The position numbers and the translations under genes are program-made. Below are positions 7,623 through 16,332 of a DNA stretch of 64,000 bases, piece by piece (the stretch's first letter is position 1; each line of letters begins with the position of its first letter). Under the pieces are notes generated by a model. That model was not told the DNA's origin. It saw nothing but the letters and a program-made list of their open reading frames with translations, and ran no database searches. This DNA is from Bog-532 sp963830385 (lineage in GTDB: Bacteria; Actinomycetota; Actinomycetes; Streptosporangiales; Streptosporangiaceae). Location of the stretch: positions 682,001 through 746,000 of the forward strand of contig CAWHMD010000009.1 of the NCBI GenBank assembly GCA_963830385.1, given 5' to 3'.

Positions 7623-8629
7623 CTAACGCATTGCCCCGGCCAGCAGCTGGGCCGCGGCGGCCAGATCGGGCTCGCCCGGCAGAGCGAAGCCCAGCAGCAG
7701 CGCCGGCGGGAACGGCGCGACATTGGTGCAGTGCCGGTGCAGTTCGTGCAGGCCGGCCGGGGCGCCGGTGACGCGGGCCTCGGGCAGGTACGTACGCAGC
7801 GCGCCGACCAGGACATCGCGCTTGGCCCGGTACCGGCGGCGCATCGCCCGCAGGTGGCGTTCCAGCGCCGCGTCCCCGATGAACGAGGCCAGGGCCAGCT
7901 GATCGAGGGTCGGCGGGGTGACCCCGGTGATCCGCAGCACGCTCTCCACCTCGTCGACCAGCCCGGCCGGCGGCACCATCCAGGCCAGCCGCAGCGCCGG
8001 GGCCAGCGTCTTGCTGGTGGTGCCCACGAACATCACCCGGTCCGGTGCCAGTCCCTGCAGCGAGGCGACCGGCTCGCGGCCGAACCGGTACTCGACGTCG
8101 TAGTCGTCCTCGATGATCAGCGCCTGCCGCTCGTGTGCCCAGGAGAGCAGGGCCGACCGGCGCTCGGCGGTCATCACCACCCCGGTCGGGTACTGGTGGG
8201 CCGGCGTGGTCACCACCGCGTCCACATCGGCCGCGGCCAGTTCGGAGACCACCAGCCCGTCCGCGTCCACCCGGACCGGGACCGCCTCCAGGCCCGCGTG
8301 CTCGACGGTGTAGCGCTGCCAGCGCCAGCCGGGATCCTCGATCGCGACCCGGCGCACCCCCCGGCGGCGGAGCACGTCGCCGATCACCGTCAGCGCCTGG
8401 GATGTGGCGCAGCAGATCACGACCTGGTCGGGCTCCACCACCACCCCGCGCATCCGGGCCAGGTACCCGGCGATGGCGCTGCGCAGCTCGGCCACCCGGC
8501 TGCCCGACCCGCGCCGGGCGGCAGCACCGAGCCCGGCCCCAGCCGGCCGGACCGGATCGCGACCCGCAGCGCGTCCTCCAGCTGCCGCCGCAGCGGTATC
8601 CCCGTCTGGAACGGAATGTCGAGATCCAC
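7623..8629 (-). pseudogene. MocR-type (GntR-aminotransferase) regulator, broken by deletion and frameshift
   Basis: The start at 8629 gives a normal MocR N-terminus (MDLDIPFQTGIPLRRQLEDA and following to SVLPP), then the frame is lost near 8500-8530. In another frame the sequence resumes with RRGSGSRVAELRSAIAGYLA, the end of the winged helix joined to the aminotransferase domain, which then continues normally: DPGWRWQRY, EDDYDVEYRF and the PLP lysine in GTTSKTLAPALRLAWM. In total ~335 residues remain against the usual 460-480, so most of the DNA-recognition helix and the linker are gone. A long open frame upstream of 8629 can be read through, but its first ~80 residues make no sense as a GntR domain. 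I judge it a pseudogene; a sequencing indel alone would not explain the missing residues. Confidence 0.75.
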
Positions 8630-8656
8630 GTCTGCAAACTACTTGGCCGGGCCGTG

Positions 8657-8687
8657 ATTGGACCTCGATATGAACCGGCAATTGGAC
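8657..8687. promoter_or_regulatory. direct repeat upstream of the MocR remnant
   Basis: ATTGGAC occurs at 8657-8663 and again at 8681-8687, a 24-base period. MocR/GabR regulators are known to bind short direct repeats near their own promoters, so this may be the old operator of the broken regulator, shared with the divergent reductase gene. Two seven-base copies are weak evidence on their own. Confidence 0.35.
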
Positions 8688-8714
8688 TAAGGGGTAGGAC
8701 CACTGCCCGATTAA

Positions 8715-8741
8715 GCTGATCAAATTGAGACGCCGATCAGC
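8715..8741. promoter_or_regulatory. inverted repeat next to the ribosome binding site of the RibD-like gene
   Basis: GCTGATC (8715-8721) and GATCAGC (8735-8741) are perfect 7-base arms around 13 bases, ending just before the GGGGAG ribosome binding site at 8743. It may be an operator or a leader-RNA hairpin controlling translation of the reductase. Confidence 0.4.
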
Positions 8742-8753
8742 AGGGGAGTACGC

Positions 8754-9302
8754 ATGGGCCGCATCCGGGTGCACGAATTCGTGACGCTGGACGGGGTGAT
8801 CGACGCTCCGTCCTGGACCGCCGATTTCGGCTTCGATCCGCGGATGGGCGAGGTGATCGGGCAGGTCACCAGCGGGAGCGACGGCATCCTGCTGGGCCGG
8901 GCCACGTACCAGATGTTCGAGCCGGCCTGGTCGGTCCGCACGGTCGACGACGACCCGGGTGCACCGTTCTTCAACGACACGATCAAGTACGTCGTGTCCT
9001 CGACCCTCACCGAGACCACCTGGCGCAACTCGCAGATCATCGGGCGCTACGACGCCAAGGAGATCCAGCGGCTGAAAGAGGACGACAGCGCCAGCGGGCT
9101 ATACGTCAGCGGCAGCGCCACCCTGGTCCGGGCGCTGCTGGCCGACGGCCTGGTCGACGAACTGCACCTGTTCGTCTATCCGGTGGTCCGGGGGACCGGG
9201 CCGCGGCTGTTCGAGGACGGGCCGTCCGGCCGGTGGCAGCGGGCGGACGCCGCGCTCTACGACAACGGTGTCACCTACCTGAAGCTCACCCCGGCGACGT
9301 GA
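8754..9302 (+). CDS. RibD C-terminal / dihydrofolate-reductase-like protein
   Basis: Protein of 182 residues with the DHFR-like NADPH-binding fold found in RibD C-terminal domains. Recognisable parts are MGRIRVHEFVTLDGVIDAPS, GILLGRATYQMF, KYVVSSTL and ADGLVDELHLFVYPVVRGTG. It is a stand-alone member of the actinobacterial family often called dihydrofolate reductase family protein, whose true substrates are mostly unknown. ATG is preceded by GGGGAG. Its stop overlaps the GTG of the acetyltransferase gene, so the two are one transcript. Confidence 0.88.
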   Translation: MGRIRVHEFVTLDGVIDAPSWTADFGFDPRMGEVIGQVTSGSDGILLGRATYQMFEPAWSVRTVDDDPGAPFFNDTIKYVVSSTLTETTWRNSQIIGRYDAKEIQRLKEDDSASGLYVSGSATLVRALLADGLVDELHLFVYPVVRGTGPRLFEDGPSGRWQRADAALYDNGVTYLKLTPAT

Positions 9303-9730
9303 CCCTGCCCTGTGCGGCAGGGCTGCCCGCCGAGCCGGCCGTCCGGCTACGCCGAGCGCAGCGCGCTGACCTGCCCGCCATCGTCAACCTGCTCGCGGCC
9401 ATCGACCGTGACCCCGCCCAGCTCCTGGTGGTCGCGGAGGTTGAGGGCCGGGTGGTCGGCACGCTGCAGCTGTCGTTCATCCCCGGTCTGTCCCGCCGCG
9501 GCGCCCTGCGCGCCCAGATCGAGTCCGTCCGCGTCTCGCCCGCCCACCGGGGCCGGGGCCTCGGCCAGGCCATGTTCAGCTGGGTCATCGACGAGGCCCG
9601 CCGCCGTGGCTGCACCCTGGTTCAGCTCACCACCGGCAAATCCCGCGCCGGCGCGCACCGCTTCTACGAACGGCTCGGCTTCGTGGCCTCGCACGAAGGC
9701 CTGAAGCTTCAGCTACCCGGCAGCGGCTGA
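9299..9730 (+). CDS. GNAT-family N-acetyltransferase with shortened N-terminal region
   Basis: Acetyl-CoA-dependent acetyltransferase of 143 residues. Motif A is intact (RVSPAHRGRGLGQAMFSWVI), as are LLVVAEVEGRVVGTLQLSFI and the C-terminal HRFYERLGF. I use the GTG at 9299, which overlaps the upstream stop as GTGA, rather than an earlier start that would overlap the previous gene by 70 bases. Against the close family pattern, ~20-25 residues appear missing between VNLL and AIDRDP, where relatives have an acidic loop and helix. The frame is kept, so the protein may fold, but the acceptor side of the site is probably altered. The tail overlaps the convergent regulator gene by 22 bases. Confidence 0.82.
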   Translation: MTLPCAAGLPAEPAVRLRRAQRADLPAIVNLLAAIDRDPAQLLVVAEVEGRVVGTLQLSFIPGLSRRGALRAQIESVRVSPAHRGRGLGQAMFSWVIDEARRRGCTLVQLTTGKSRAGAHRFYERLGFVASHEGLKLQLPGSG

Positions 9731-10401
9731 CGCCCGGCGTCCGCGGCCGGGCGGATGGTGACACAGCAGCGCCCGCTGCGAGGAGCCAGCTCGGCCCGGC
9801 CCGGGTCTTCGCCGCAGCCGCCCAGGACTCCGCGCAGGAGCGCGAGGTTGAGCCCGCAGACCAGTTCGACGTGCCGCTCGGCCAGCCGGTGAAAGGGGCA
9901 GTTCCGCAGGTCGACGTCACCGCCGCCGGTGACGACGGGTTCGTAACCACGTCGCTGGAGCGCCGCTAGCAGGCCCGTGCCTTCCGCCGCGCTTTTCCTT
10001 CCCTCGTTTTCCGCCGTTGCCAGCAAAGCCGAACGCACGCCCCCGGACTCGTCGGCCGCTACCGCGTCGGCCAGCAAATGGGCCAGCAATCCGTAACTGC
10101 GCGGCGGGACCGTGACCGACACCTCGTCCTGCACGCACTGGTACAGCTTGGCCGGCCGTCCGGCCCCGGGCCCGCCCTGCCCGTCCGGGCGGGCGTAGCT
10201 GATGGCGAGCAGGCCAGCTTCGGCCAGCCGGTCCAGGTGGTAGGCCGCGAGCGTACGGCTGATCCCGGCCGCCGAGGCTGCGTCGTCCCGCCGGACCGGC
10301 CAATCCTGGCTGGCCACGTACTCGTACAGCTGACGACGGACAGGATCGGCGAGCGCGGACAGGCTGGACAGCTCGTTCGGCTCGCCCGGGTCCGTGTCCA
10401 C
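9709..10401 (-). CDS. ArsR/SufR-like HTH regulator with C-terminal cysteines
   Basis: Regulator of 230 residues. The N-terminal half is a winged helix (LADPVRRQLYEYVASQ, then RTLAAYHLDRLAEAGLL). The C-terminal part carries NCPFHRLAERHVELVCGLN and further downstream GGCG and GRCCV, a cysteine pattern like SufR-type proteins that hold an iron-sulfur cluster or metal. I start at GTG 10401, seven bases after TAGAGT (leaderless), rather than a TTG at 10434 that would place the start upstream of this -10 box. It diverges from folE, and may control that operon. Effector (cluster, metal or redox) is inferred only from the cysteines. Confidence 0.8.
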   Translation of the reverse strand: MDTDPGEPNELSSLSALADPVRRQLYEYVASQDWPVRRDDAASAAGISRTLAAYHLDRLAEAGLLAISYARPDGQGGPGAGRPAKLYQCVQDEVSVTVPPRSYGLLAHLLADAVAADESGGVRSALLATAENEGRKSAAEGTGLLAALQRRGYEPVVTGGGDVDLRNCPFHRLAERHVELVCGLNLALLRGVLGGCGEDPGRAELAPRSGRCCVTIRPAADAGRQPLPGS

Positions 10402-10427
10402 GAGCCGAACTCTATCACTAATGAAAC

Positions 10428-10457
10428 TTGACAAATATCGGGCAGGGACCTCAATCT
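10428..10457 (+). promoter_or_regulatory. candidate promoter of the folE operon
   Basis: TTGACA (10428-10433), an 18-base spacer and CAATCT (10452-10457) precede folE by about 40 bases. The -35 box is perfect; the -10 is weak. It lies in the short divergent region shared with the Cys-containing regulator. Confidence 0.45.
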
Positions 10458-10494
10458 AAAACACATCGCCATTATCAATAGAAGGTAGCGGAGC

Positions 10495-11127
10495 ATGACG
10501 CCCACACCCGCCCACACCGAGCCCCGGCCAGTCGCGGCCTGGCCACCGCTGCGCGCCGTCAGCCCGGCCGGCGAGATGGACCTCACCGCCGCCGAAGCGG
10601 CCGCGGCTGACTTCCTGCGCGCCCTCGGGATCACCCTGGACTCCGAGCACTTGCGGGCCACCCCCGGACGGATGGCGCGAGCGTGGGCGGAGATGCTCAC
10701 GCCGCGGCCGTTCGAGCTGACCACGTTCCCGAACGAGGAGGACTACGACGAGCTGGTGCTGGCCCGCGGCATTCCGTTCCGGTCGGTCTGCGAGCACCAT
10801 CTGCTGCCGTTCACCGGCCACGCCTGCGTCGCCTACCTGCCGGGCGAGCGGATCCTCGGCCTGTCCAAACTCGCCCGGGTGGTGGAGCACTTCGCCTGCC
10901 GCCCCCAGACCCAGGAGCGGTTCACCAAGCAGGTCGCCGACTGGCTGCAGGACCAGCTGGCGCCCCGGGCGGTCGGGGTCGTGATCTCGGCCGAGCACTC
11001 CTGCATGACCCTGCGGGGCGTGCAGGCCACCGGATCGAGCACCGTGACCTCCACCCTGCTCGGCAGGCTGCGCAGCGATCCCCGCTCGCGCCAGGAGTTC
11101 CTTTCCCTGGCGGGGGTGACGGCATGA
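10495..11127 (+). CDS. folE: GTP cyclohydrolase I
   Basis: Zinc enzyme of 210 residues converting GTP to 7,8-dihydroneopterin triphosphate. The zinc ligands are present: C99 in SVCEHHLLPF, H102, and C170 in AEHSCMTLRG. The conserved GKVHIGY region is replaced by the usual variant HACVAYLPGERILGLSKLAR. The gene is not in a folate cluster (no folP, folB, folK or ftsH nearby) but heads an operon with transaldolase, overlapping it by ATGA. That suggests a dedicated or conditional copy, perhaps for a pterin cofactor or a stress isoform, rather than the housekeeping enzyme; this is inference. Confidence 0.94.
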   Translation: MTPTPAHTEPRPVAAWPPLRAVSPAGEMDLTAAEAAAADFLRALGITLDSEHLRATPGRMARAWAEMLTPRPFELTTFPNEEDYDELVLARGIPFRSVCEHHLLPFTGHACVAYLPGERILGLSKLARVVEHFACRPQTQERFTKQVADWLQDQLAPRAVGVVISAEHSCMTLRGVQATGSSTVTSTLLGRLRSDPRSRQEFLSLAGVTA

Positions 11128-12239
11128 GTGATCGCCTGTCCGCGCTCACCGAGGCTGGCGTGTCGATCTGGCTGGACGACCTCAGCCGGGAGCGGCTCAC
11201 CTCCGGGAGCCTGGCCGCGCTGGTCGGACAGCAGCACGTCACCGGCGTGACCACCAACCCGTCGATCTTCGCCAAGGCGATCGGCCAGCGCGAGCTCTAC
11301 CAGTCCCAGGTGCGCGGCCTGGCCGCCCGGGCTGTGAGCAGCGGCGAGGCGCTGCGGGCGCTGACCACGTTCGACGTGCGGTGGGCGTGCGATGTGCTGC
11401 GCCCGGTGTACGACGCCACCGACGGGGTCGACGGCCGCGTCTCGATCGAGGTCGACGCCCGCCTCGCCCACGACACCACGGCGACGATCGCCGAGGCCCG
11501 CGCGCTGTGGTGGGCGGTGGACCGGCCCAACCTGTTCATCAAGATCCCGGCCGCCCGGCAGGGGCTCGAGGCCATCAGCGCCTGCCTGGCCGAAGGCATC
11601 AGCATCAACGTGACGCTGATCTTCTCGCTGACCCGGTACGAGCAGGTCATGGCCGCCTTTCTCGACGGTATGGAAAAGGCCCGGCAGGCCGGGCGTGACC
11701 TGCACCGCCTGGCTTCGGTGGCGTCGTTCTTCGTCTCGCGGGTCGACACCGAGGTGGACGCCAGGCTGCGCAAGATCGGCACCGAGGAGGCGGCCCGGCT
11801 GCGCGGCCAGGCGGCGGTGGCGAACGCCCGGCTCGCGTACCAGCGCTATGAGCAGCTGCTGGCCGGGGAGCGCTGGCAGGCGCTGGCGGCGGCCGGGGCC
11901 CGGCCGCAACGTCCCCTGTGGGCGTCCACCTCCACCAAGGACCCCGCCTACCCGGACACCCGCTACGTGGTCGACCTGGTCGCCCCGGACGTGGTGAACA
12001 CGATGCCGGAGGCGACCCTGCGGGCGGTCGCCGACCACGCCGTCATCCCCGCCGACTCCATCCGCGGCACCTACCGGCAGGCCCAGGACGTGCTCGCCCG
12101 GCTGGCGGCCGCCGGGGTGGACTACGACGACGTCGTCACCCACCTCGAGGAGGACGGCATCAGCAAGTTCGACGCGGCCTGGCGCGACCTCGCCAGCGAG
12201 CTTCAGGCGGTTCTTGAGCACCCAGCGTCCGGTCAGTGA
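11124..12239 (+). CDS. tal: transaldolase
   Basis: Pentose phosphate pathway enzyme moving a dihydroxyacetone unit between sugar phosphates. The 371-residue protein is of the long actinobacterial type. The Schiff-base lysine is K140 in NLFIKIPAA; other family segments are VTGVTTNPSIFAKAI, RVSIEVDARLAHDT, INVTLIFSLTRYEQV and SVASFFVSRVDTEVD. The start is the ATG that overlaps the folE stop. A FAD-dependent reductase follows after 10 bp. Separated from tkt, zwf and opcA, it is probably a second copy tied to this operon. Confidence 0.93.
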   Translation: MSDRLSALTEAGVSIWLDDLSRERLTSGSLAALVGQQHVTGVTTNPSIFAKAIGQRELYQSQVRGLAARAVSSGEALRALTTFDVRWACDVLRPVYDATDGVDGRVSIEVDARLAHDTTATIAEARALWWAVDRPNLFIKIPAARQGLEAISACLAEGISINVTLIFSLTRYEQVMAAFLDGMEKARQAGRDLHRLASVASFFVSRVDTEVDARLRKIGTEEAARLRGQAAVANARLAYQRYEQLLAGERWQALAAAGARPQRPLWASTSTKDPAYPDTRYVVDLVAPDVVNTMPEATLRAVADHAVIPADSIRGTYRQAQDVLARLAAAGVDYDDVVTHLEEDGISKFDAAWRDLASELQAVLEHPASGQ

Positions 12240-12249
12240 GGAGAATCCG

Positions 12250-13485
12250 ATGAGCACACCCCAGCACGTCGTCATCGCCGGCGGCGGCCTGGCCGGCGCG
12301 AAGACCGCCGAAGCCCTGCGCGCCCAGGGCTTCGGCGGCGACGTCACCCTGCTGGCGGCCGAACCGCACCTGCCGTACGAGCGGCCGCCGCTGTCCAAGG
12401 GCTACCTGGCCGGGAAGGCCTCCTTCGATGAGGCGGTCGTCCACCCGGAGAGCTGGTACCGCGAGCACCGGATCGACCTACGGCGCGGTACCCGGGCCGC
12501 CGCGATCGACGCGCGCGGTCATCGGCTGGGCCTGGCCGGCGGCGACGCGATCGGCTACGACAAGCTGGTGCTGGCCACCGGCGCGGTGCCCCGGCGGCTG
12601 CCCGTGCCGGGCGGCGACGCCGAGGGCTTGCACCAGTTGCGCACCCGGGAAGATTCGGACGTGATCCGCTCCTGCTTCGGGGATGGGAAACGTCTGATCG
12701 TCATCGGCGGCGGGTGGATCGGCCTGGAAGTGGCTGCGGCCGCCCGTGGGGCCGGCACCGAGGTGACCGTGCTCGAAGCCGCCGCGCTGCCGCTGCTCAC
12801 CGTGCTCGGGCCCGAGCTGGCGCAGGTGTTCGCGGATCTGCACCGGGCCAACGGCGTCGACCTCCGGCTCGGCGCCCGCATCGCGGCCATCACCACCGGC
12901 GACGGCCGGGCCACCGGCGTCGAGTTCGCCGACGGCACCACGCTCGCGGCCGACGGGATCGTGGTCGGGGTGGGCGTGGCTCCCGATCTGGCCCTGGCCC
13001 AATCGGCCGGGCTCGACCTGGACAACGGCGTGCTGGTCGACGGTTCCCTGCGCTCCAGCGACCCGGACATCTACGCCGTCGGCGACATCGCCAACCACGA
13101 TCACCCTGTCCTCGGTCACCGCGTGCGGGTCGAGCACTGGGCCACCGCGCTCAAGCAGCCCGCTGTCGCGGTGGCGGCGCTGCTCGGGGAGCCGGCCTCC
13201 TACTCCGAGCTGCCCTACTTCTACAGCGACCAGTACGACCTCGGCATGGAGTACATCGGGCACGCACCGAAAGGCTCCTACGACCAGGTGGTCGTGCGCG
13301 GGGACCTGGCCAGCCGCGAATTCGTCGCGTTCTGGCTGGCCGGCGGCCGCCTCAAGGCCGCCATGAACGTCAACGTGTGGGACGTCGTCGACCAGATCAA
13401 GCCGCTCATGGCGGCGGGCCGGACCGTCGACCCCGGCCGGCTCGGCGACGCCGGCGTGGCCTACCCCGATAGCGTTCTCGGGTAG
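12250..13485 (+). CDS. FAD-dependent NAD(P)H:ferredoxin-type reductase
   Basis: Flavoprotein reductase of 411 residues, like those that serve cytochrome P450 or Rieske oxygenases. Two dinucleotide folds are seen: HVVIAGGGLAGAKTAEAL for FAD at the N-terminus and RLIVIGGGWIGLEVAAAA for NAD(P)H at ~155. YERPPLSKGYL and IYAVGDIAN complete the family signature, and the C-terminal domain (YFYSDQYDLGMEYIGHA) is normal. The start is the ATG after GAGGAG; a longer frame would overlap tal. No ferredoxin or P450 gene is adjacent, so its electron acceptor lies elsewhere. Confidence 0.93.
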   Translation: MSTPQHVVIAGGGLAGAKTAEALRAQGFGGDVTLLAAEPHLPYERPPLSKGYLAGKASFDEAVVHPESWYREHRIDLRRGTRAAAIDARGHRLGLAGGDAIGYDKLVLATGAVPRRLPVPGGDAEGLHQLRTREDSDVIRSCFGDGKRLIVIGGGWIGLEVAAAARGAGTEVTVLEAAALPLLTVLGPELAQVFADLHRANGVDLRLGARIAAITTGDGRATGVEFADGTTLAADGIVVGVGVAPDLALAQSAGLDLDNGVLVDGSLRSSDPDIYAVGDIANHDHPVLGHRVRVEHWATALKQPAVAVAALLGEPASYSELPYFYSDQYDLGMEYIGHAPKGSYDQVVVRGDLASREFVAFWLAGGRLKAAMNVNVWDVVDQIKPLMAAGRTVDPGRLGDAGVAYPDSVLG

Positions 13486-13515
13486 CCAGATGATCGCCGG
13501 GCGAGGGAGTGCCGG

Positions 13516-14553
13516 ATGCCAGTACCGGGGGTCGCGCTGGAGCGGCTCGGTTTCCTGACGATCGGCTTGTTCGACGGCGGTGATCCGGGGCCCGGCCACC
13601 AGACGACACTGGAGGTCATCGAGCTGGGGGAGCGGCTCGGTTTCGACAGCGCCTGGGTGCGGCACCGGCACCTGCAGTACGGGATCTCCTCACCGGTGGC
13701 GGTGCTGGCGGCGGCGTCCCAGCGCACCAGCCGGATCGAGCTCGGCACGGCGGTGATCCCGCTCGGCTGGGAGAACCCGCTGCGGCTGGCCGAAGACCTC
13801 GCCACCGTGGACGTCTTGTCCGGCGGCCGCCTCAACCCGGGCCTGTCCGTCGGCCCGCCGCGCAACTACGAGGACGTCCGGGAGGCGCTGTACCCGGACA
13901 GCGGGGACCGCGAGGACTTCAGCTACCAGCGGGTGGAACGGCTGCTGCGGATGGTGGGCGGCGAGCCGGTCGTCCAGTTCAGCGGCACCGTGGGTTTTGA
14001 GGAGTTCTCCGACCAGGTGCAGCCGTACTCTCCGGGCCTGCGCGGCCGTATGTGGTACGGCGGGGCCGGGCTGAGCTCGGCTCAGTGGGCGGGCGAGCAC
14101 CAGATGAACTTCCTGACCAGCAGCGTCGTCCGGGCCGAGGGCCCCGAAGACGCCGGGGCGCCGTCCGGCTTCGCCGAGATCCAGCACTCCCACATCCAGG
14201 CGTTCCGGGCCGCCCACCCCGACGGTGCCGCTGCCCGGGTGTCCCAGGGACTGGTGGTGATCCCGACCGACAGCGCCACCCCCGCCCAGCGCGACAAGTA
14301 CGCCGCCTACGTGGCCGCCCGCACCCCGCGCACCACCCAGCCGCAGGGACCGGCCCGGATGCTGTTCGCCCGGGACCTGGTCGGCACCTCCTCCGAACTG
14401 GCCGAGGAGCTCTACGCCCACGCGGGCTTCCGCGACGTCACCGAGGTCGCGTTCGCGCTGCCGTTCACCTTCGAGCACGAGGACTATGTGCAGATCCTCA
14501 CCGATATGGCCGGAAAGCTAGGCCCCGCCCTCGGCTGGCACCCGGCCCGCTGA
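13516..14553 (+). CDS. LLM-class flavin/F420-dependent oxidoreductase
   Basis: Luciferase-like protein of 345 residues. Family segments: LERLGFLTIGLFDG, ELGERLGFDSAWVRHRH, SRIELGTAVIPLGWENP, and DVLSGGRLNPGLSVGPP. ATG follows GAGGGAG. It lies 30 bp after the FAD reductase and is probably the last gene of the folE operon. It belongs to the flavin monooxygenase-like branch, and the adjoining reductase might feed it, but direct electron transfer is only a guess. Its 3' end overlaps the remnant AraC gene on the other strand. Confidence 0.85.
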   Translation: MPVPGVALERLGFLTIGLFDGGDPGPGHQTTLEVIELGERLGFDSAWVRHRHLQYGISSPVAVLAAASQRTSRIELGTAVIPLGWENPLRLAEDLATVDVLSGGRLNPGLSVGPPRNYEDVREALYPDSGDREDFSYQRVERLLRMVGGEPVVQFSGTVGFEEFSDQVQPYSPGLRGRMWYGGAGLSSAQWAGEHQMNFLTSSVVRAEGPEDAGAPSGFAEIQHSHIQAFRAAHPDGAAARVSQGLVVIPTDSATPAQRDKYAAYVAARTPRTTQPQGPARMLFARDLVGTSSELAEELYAHAGFRDVTEVAFALPFTFEHEDYVQILTDMAGKLGPALGWHPAR

Positions 14554-14983
14554 GGCCGCTGACCTCGCTGACCCCGACCGGTAGGCGCCGGGGATCTGGC
14601 CCATGGTGCGGGTGAACGTGTCGACGAAAGCGCTGGTGGTGGCCCAGCCGCAGGCGTGCGCGGTCTCGGTCACGGTCGCGCCGTCGGCCAGCTCGATCAT
14701 GGCGTGGAACACCCGTAGCCGCGTCGAAGCCGATGGTGTGCACCGAGGTGGGCCCGTAGGCCCGGTGCTCATGCCAGATACCCGCGGGCACCCAGGCCGT
14801 CCGGTCCCGGGACGCGACCCAGGCGCCCTGCTCGGTGTGGATGGCCAGGAACCCGGTGCTCACGTAAATGAGCTGGTGATAGTCATGGCTGTGGCGGTGG
14901 ATGACCGCGCCGGGGCCGTGCTGGTGGAGGAACTCGCTGGTGTGGGGATGGGTCAGCAAGCCGGACGTGCAAACGATTGACAT
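14518..14983 (-). pseudogene. AraC-family regulator remnant (cupin domain joined out of frame to second HTH)
   Basis: The start at 14983 (AGGAGA upstream) gives a clean AraC cupin domain: HQHGPGAVIHRHSHDYHQLIYV to VHTIGFDAATG. Near 14710-14720 the frame changes. The other frame then reads RVFHAMIELADGATVTETAHA and on to CGWATTSAFVDTFTRTMGQIPGAYR, the second helix-turn-helix of AraC proteins. The first HTH and the linker, about 100 residues, are absent. Joined, the parts make ~155 residues versus ~250 expected. It begins 11 bp from the divergent exporter gene, which it probably once regulated. Confidence 0.8.
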
Positions 14984-14994
14984 GATGGTCTCCT

Positions 14995-16332
14995 GTGAGT
15001 GAGACGAATGCGTCCCGTCGCCGGGACCGGCTCCGGCAGCTGGCCCTCGACACCCGGCCGCTGAGCGTGCCGCCGTTCCGGCGGGTGTTCGCCGGGCAGG
15101 GGGCCTCCTACATCGGCACGATGGTGACCGAGGTCGCCGTCCCCGTGCAGATCTACGCCGACAGCCATTCGTCGCTGTACGTGGGCCTGGCCGGGCTGGC
15201 CGGGCTGGTCCCGATCACCGTCTTCGGCCTCTACGGCGGGGCCGTCGCCGACGCGGTCGACCGGCGCCGGCTCTACCTGTGGTCGTCGGTGGTGACCTGG
15301 GTGGTCACGCTGATCCTGTTCGCCCAGGCGGTGCTCGGGCTGCGGTCGGTGGGGCTGCTGCTGGCCCTGGTGGTGGTGCAATCGGGTGGCTTCGCGGTGT
15401 CCTCCTCGACCCGCGGCGCGATCATCCCCTCGATCGTCCCGGTGCCGATGATCCCGGCCGCCAACACGCTCAGTTACACGGCCGGCAACATCGGCCAGAT
15501 CCTCGGACCGCTGGTGGCGGGCGTCCTGGTCGGGCTGCCGCACGGGTTCGCCTACGCCTACGGGGCCGACGCGCTGCTGTTCAGCACCGCGCTGTACTCG
15601 ACGTTCCGGCTGCCCTCGCTGCGCCCGGCCGGGGCGTCCGGCCGGGGTGTAGCTGGGAGAGCCGGGCTGCGGTCGGTGGCCGAGGGCATCGCCTTCATCG
15701 CCCGTCACCCGATCCTGATCATGTCGTTCGGGCTCGACATCGCGGCCATGACCCTGGCCATGCCCCGGGCGCTGTTCCCGGAGGCGGCCGCCGTCCGGTT
15801 CCACGGCGGCGTGGGACTGCTCTACGCCTCGATCGCGATCGGCTCGATCGTGGCCGGGCTGTTCAGCGGCTGGATCGGCCGCATCCGCCGTCAGGGGGCG
15901 GCCCTGACCGTCGCGGTGGCCTGCTGGGCGGCGGCCGTGTTCGCGGCCGGCCTGGCCCGCAGCCTGGCGCTGGCCGTGGTCCTGCTGGCCGTGGCCGGCG
16001 CCGCCGACCTGGTCAGCGTGGTCTACCGGCAGACGATCCTGCAGACCTACGCCCCCGACGAGATGCGCGGCCGCATGCAGGGCGTGTTCACGGTCGTGGT
16101 CACCGGCGGCCCCCGCCTCGGTGACCTGCGGGCCGGGGCCATGGCCGCCGTCACCAGCCTGACGGTTGCCTGGTCGGGCACGGCCGCGGTGTGCTTCGCC
16201 GTCGTCCTGGTCGCCGGCTTCAGCGTCCGCTCGTTCTGGCGGTACGAGCCCGGCCAGACCGCCGGCACCGGCCAGCCCGGGGCCGACGCCGACGGTGACC
16301 CTCAGCCCGAAGACGAGCGCCGCGCGTCGTAA
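14995..16332 (+). CDS. EntS-like major facilitator exporter
   Basis: MFS permease of 445 residues, about 12 membrane segments, of the enterobactin-exporter EntS branch. Family marks are FRRVFAGQGASYIGTMVTEVAVP, GLYGGAVADAVDRRR in the first cytoplasmic loop and DEMRGRMQGVFTVVVTGGPRLG in the second half. The last ~35 residues are a hydrophilic tail. GTG start 11 bp from the divergent AraC remnant. EntS-type exporters carry siderophores or drugs; no siderophore genes are in this window. With its presumed regulator broken, expression may be constitutive or lost. Confidence 0.88.
   Translation: MSETNASRRRDRLRQLALDTRPLSVPPFRRVFAGQGASYIGTMVTEVAVPVQIYADSHSSLYVGLAGLAGLVPITVFGLYGGAVADAVDRRRLYLWSSVVTWVVTLILFAQAVLGLRSVGLLLALVVVQSGGFAVSSSTRGAIIPSIVPVPMIPAANTLSYTAGNIGQILGPLVAGVLVGLPHGFAYAYGADALLFSTALYSTFRLPSLRPAGASGRGVAGRAGLRSVAEGIAFIARHPILIMSFGLDIAAMTLAMPRALFPEAAAVRFHGGVGLLYASIAIGSIVAGLFSGWIGRIRRQGAALTVAVACWAAAVFAAGLARSLALAVVLLAVAGAADLVSVVYRQTILQTYAPDEMRGRMQGVFTVVVTGGPRLGDLRAGAMAAVTSLTVAWSGTAAVCFAVVLVAGFSVRSFWRYEPGQTAGTGQPGADADGDPQPEDERRAS

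Noticed and set aside
7623..8774. Intact 383-residue aminotransferase-like protein starting at 8774
   Set aside because: Its first ~80 residues are an out-of-frame reading of the GntR region, which has its own good start at 8629 in another frame.
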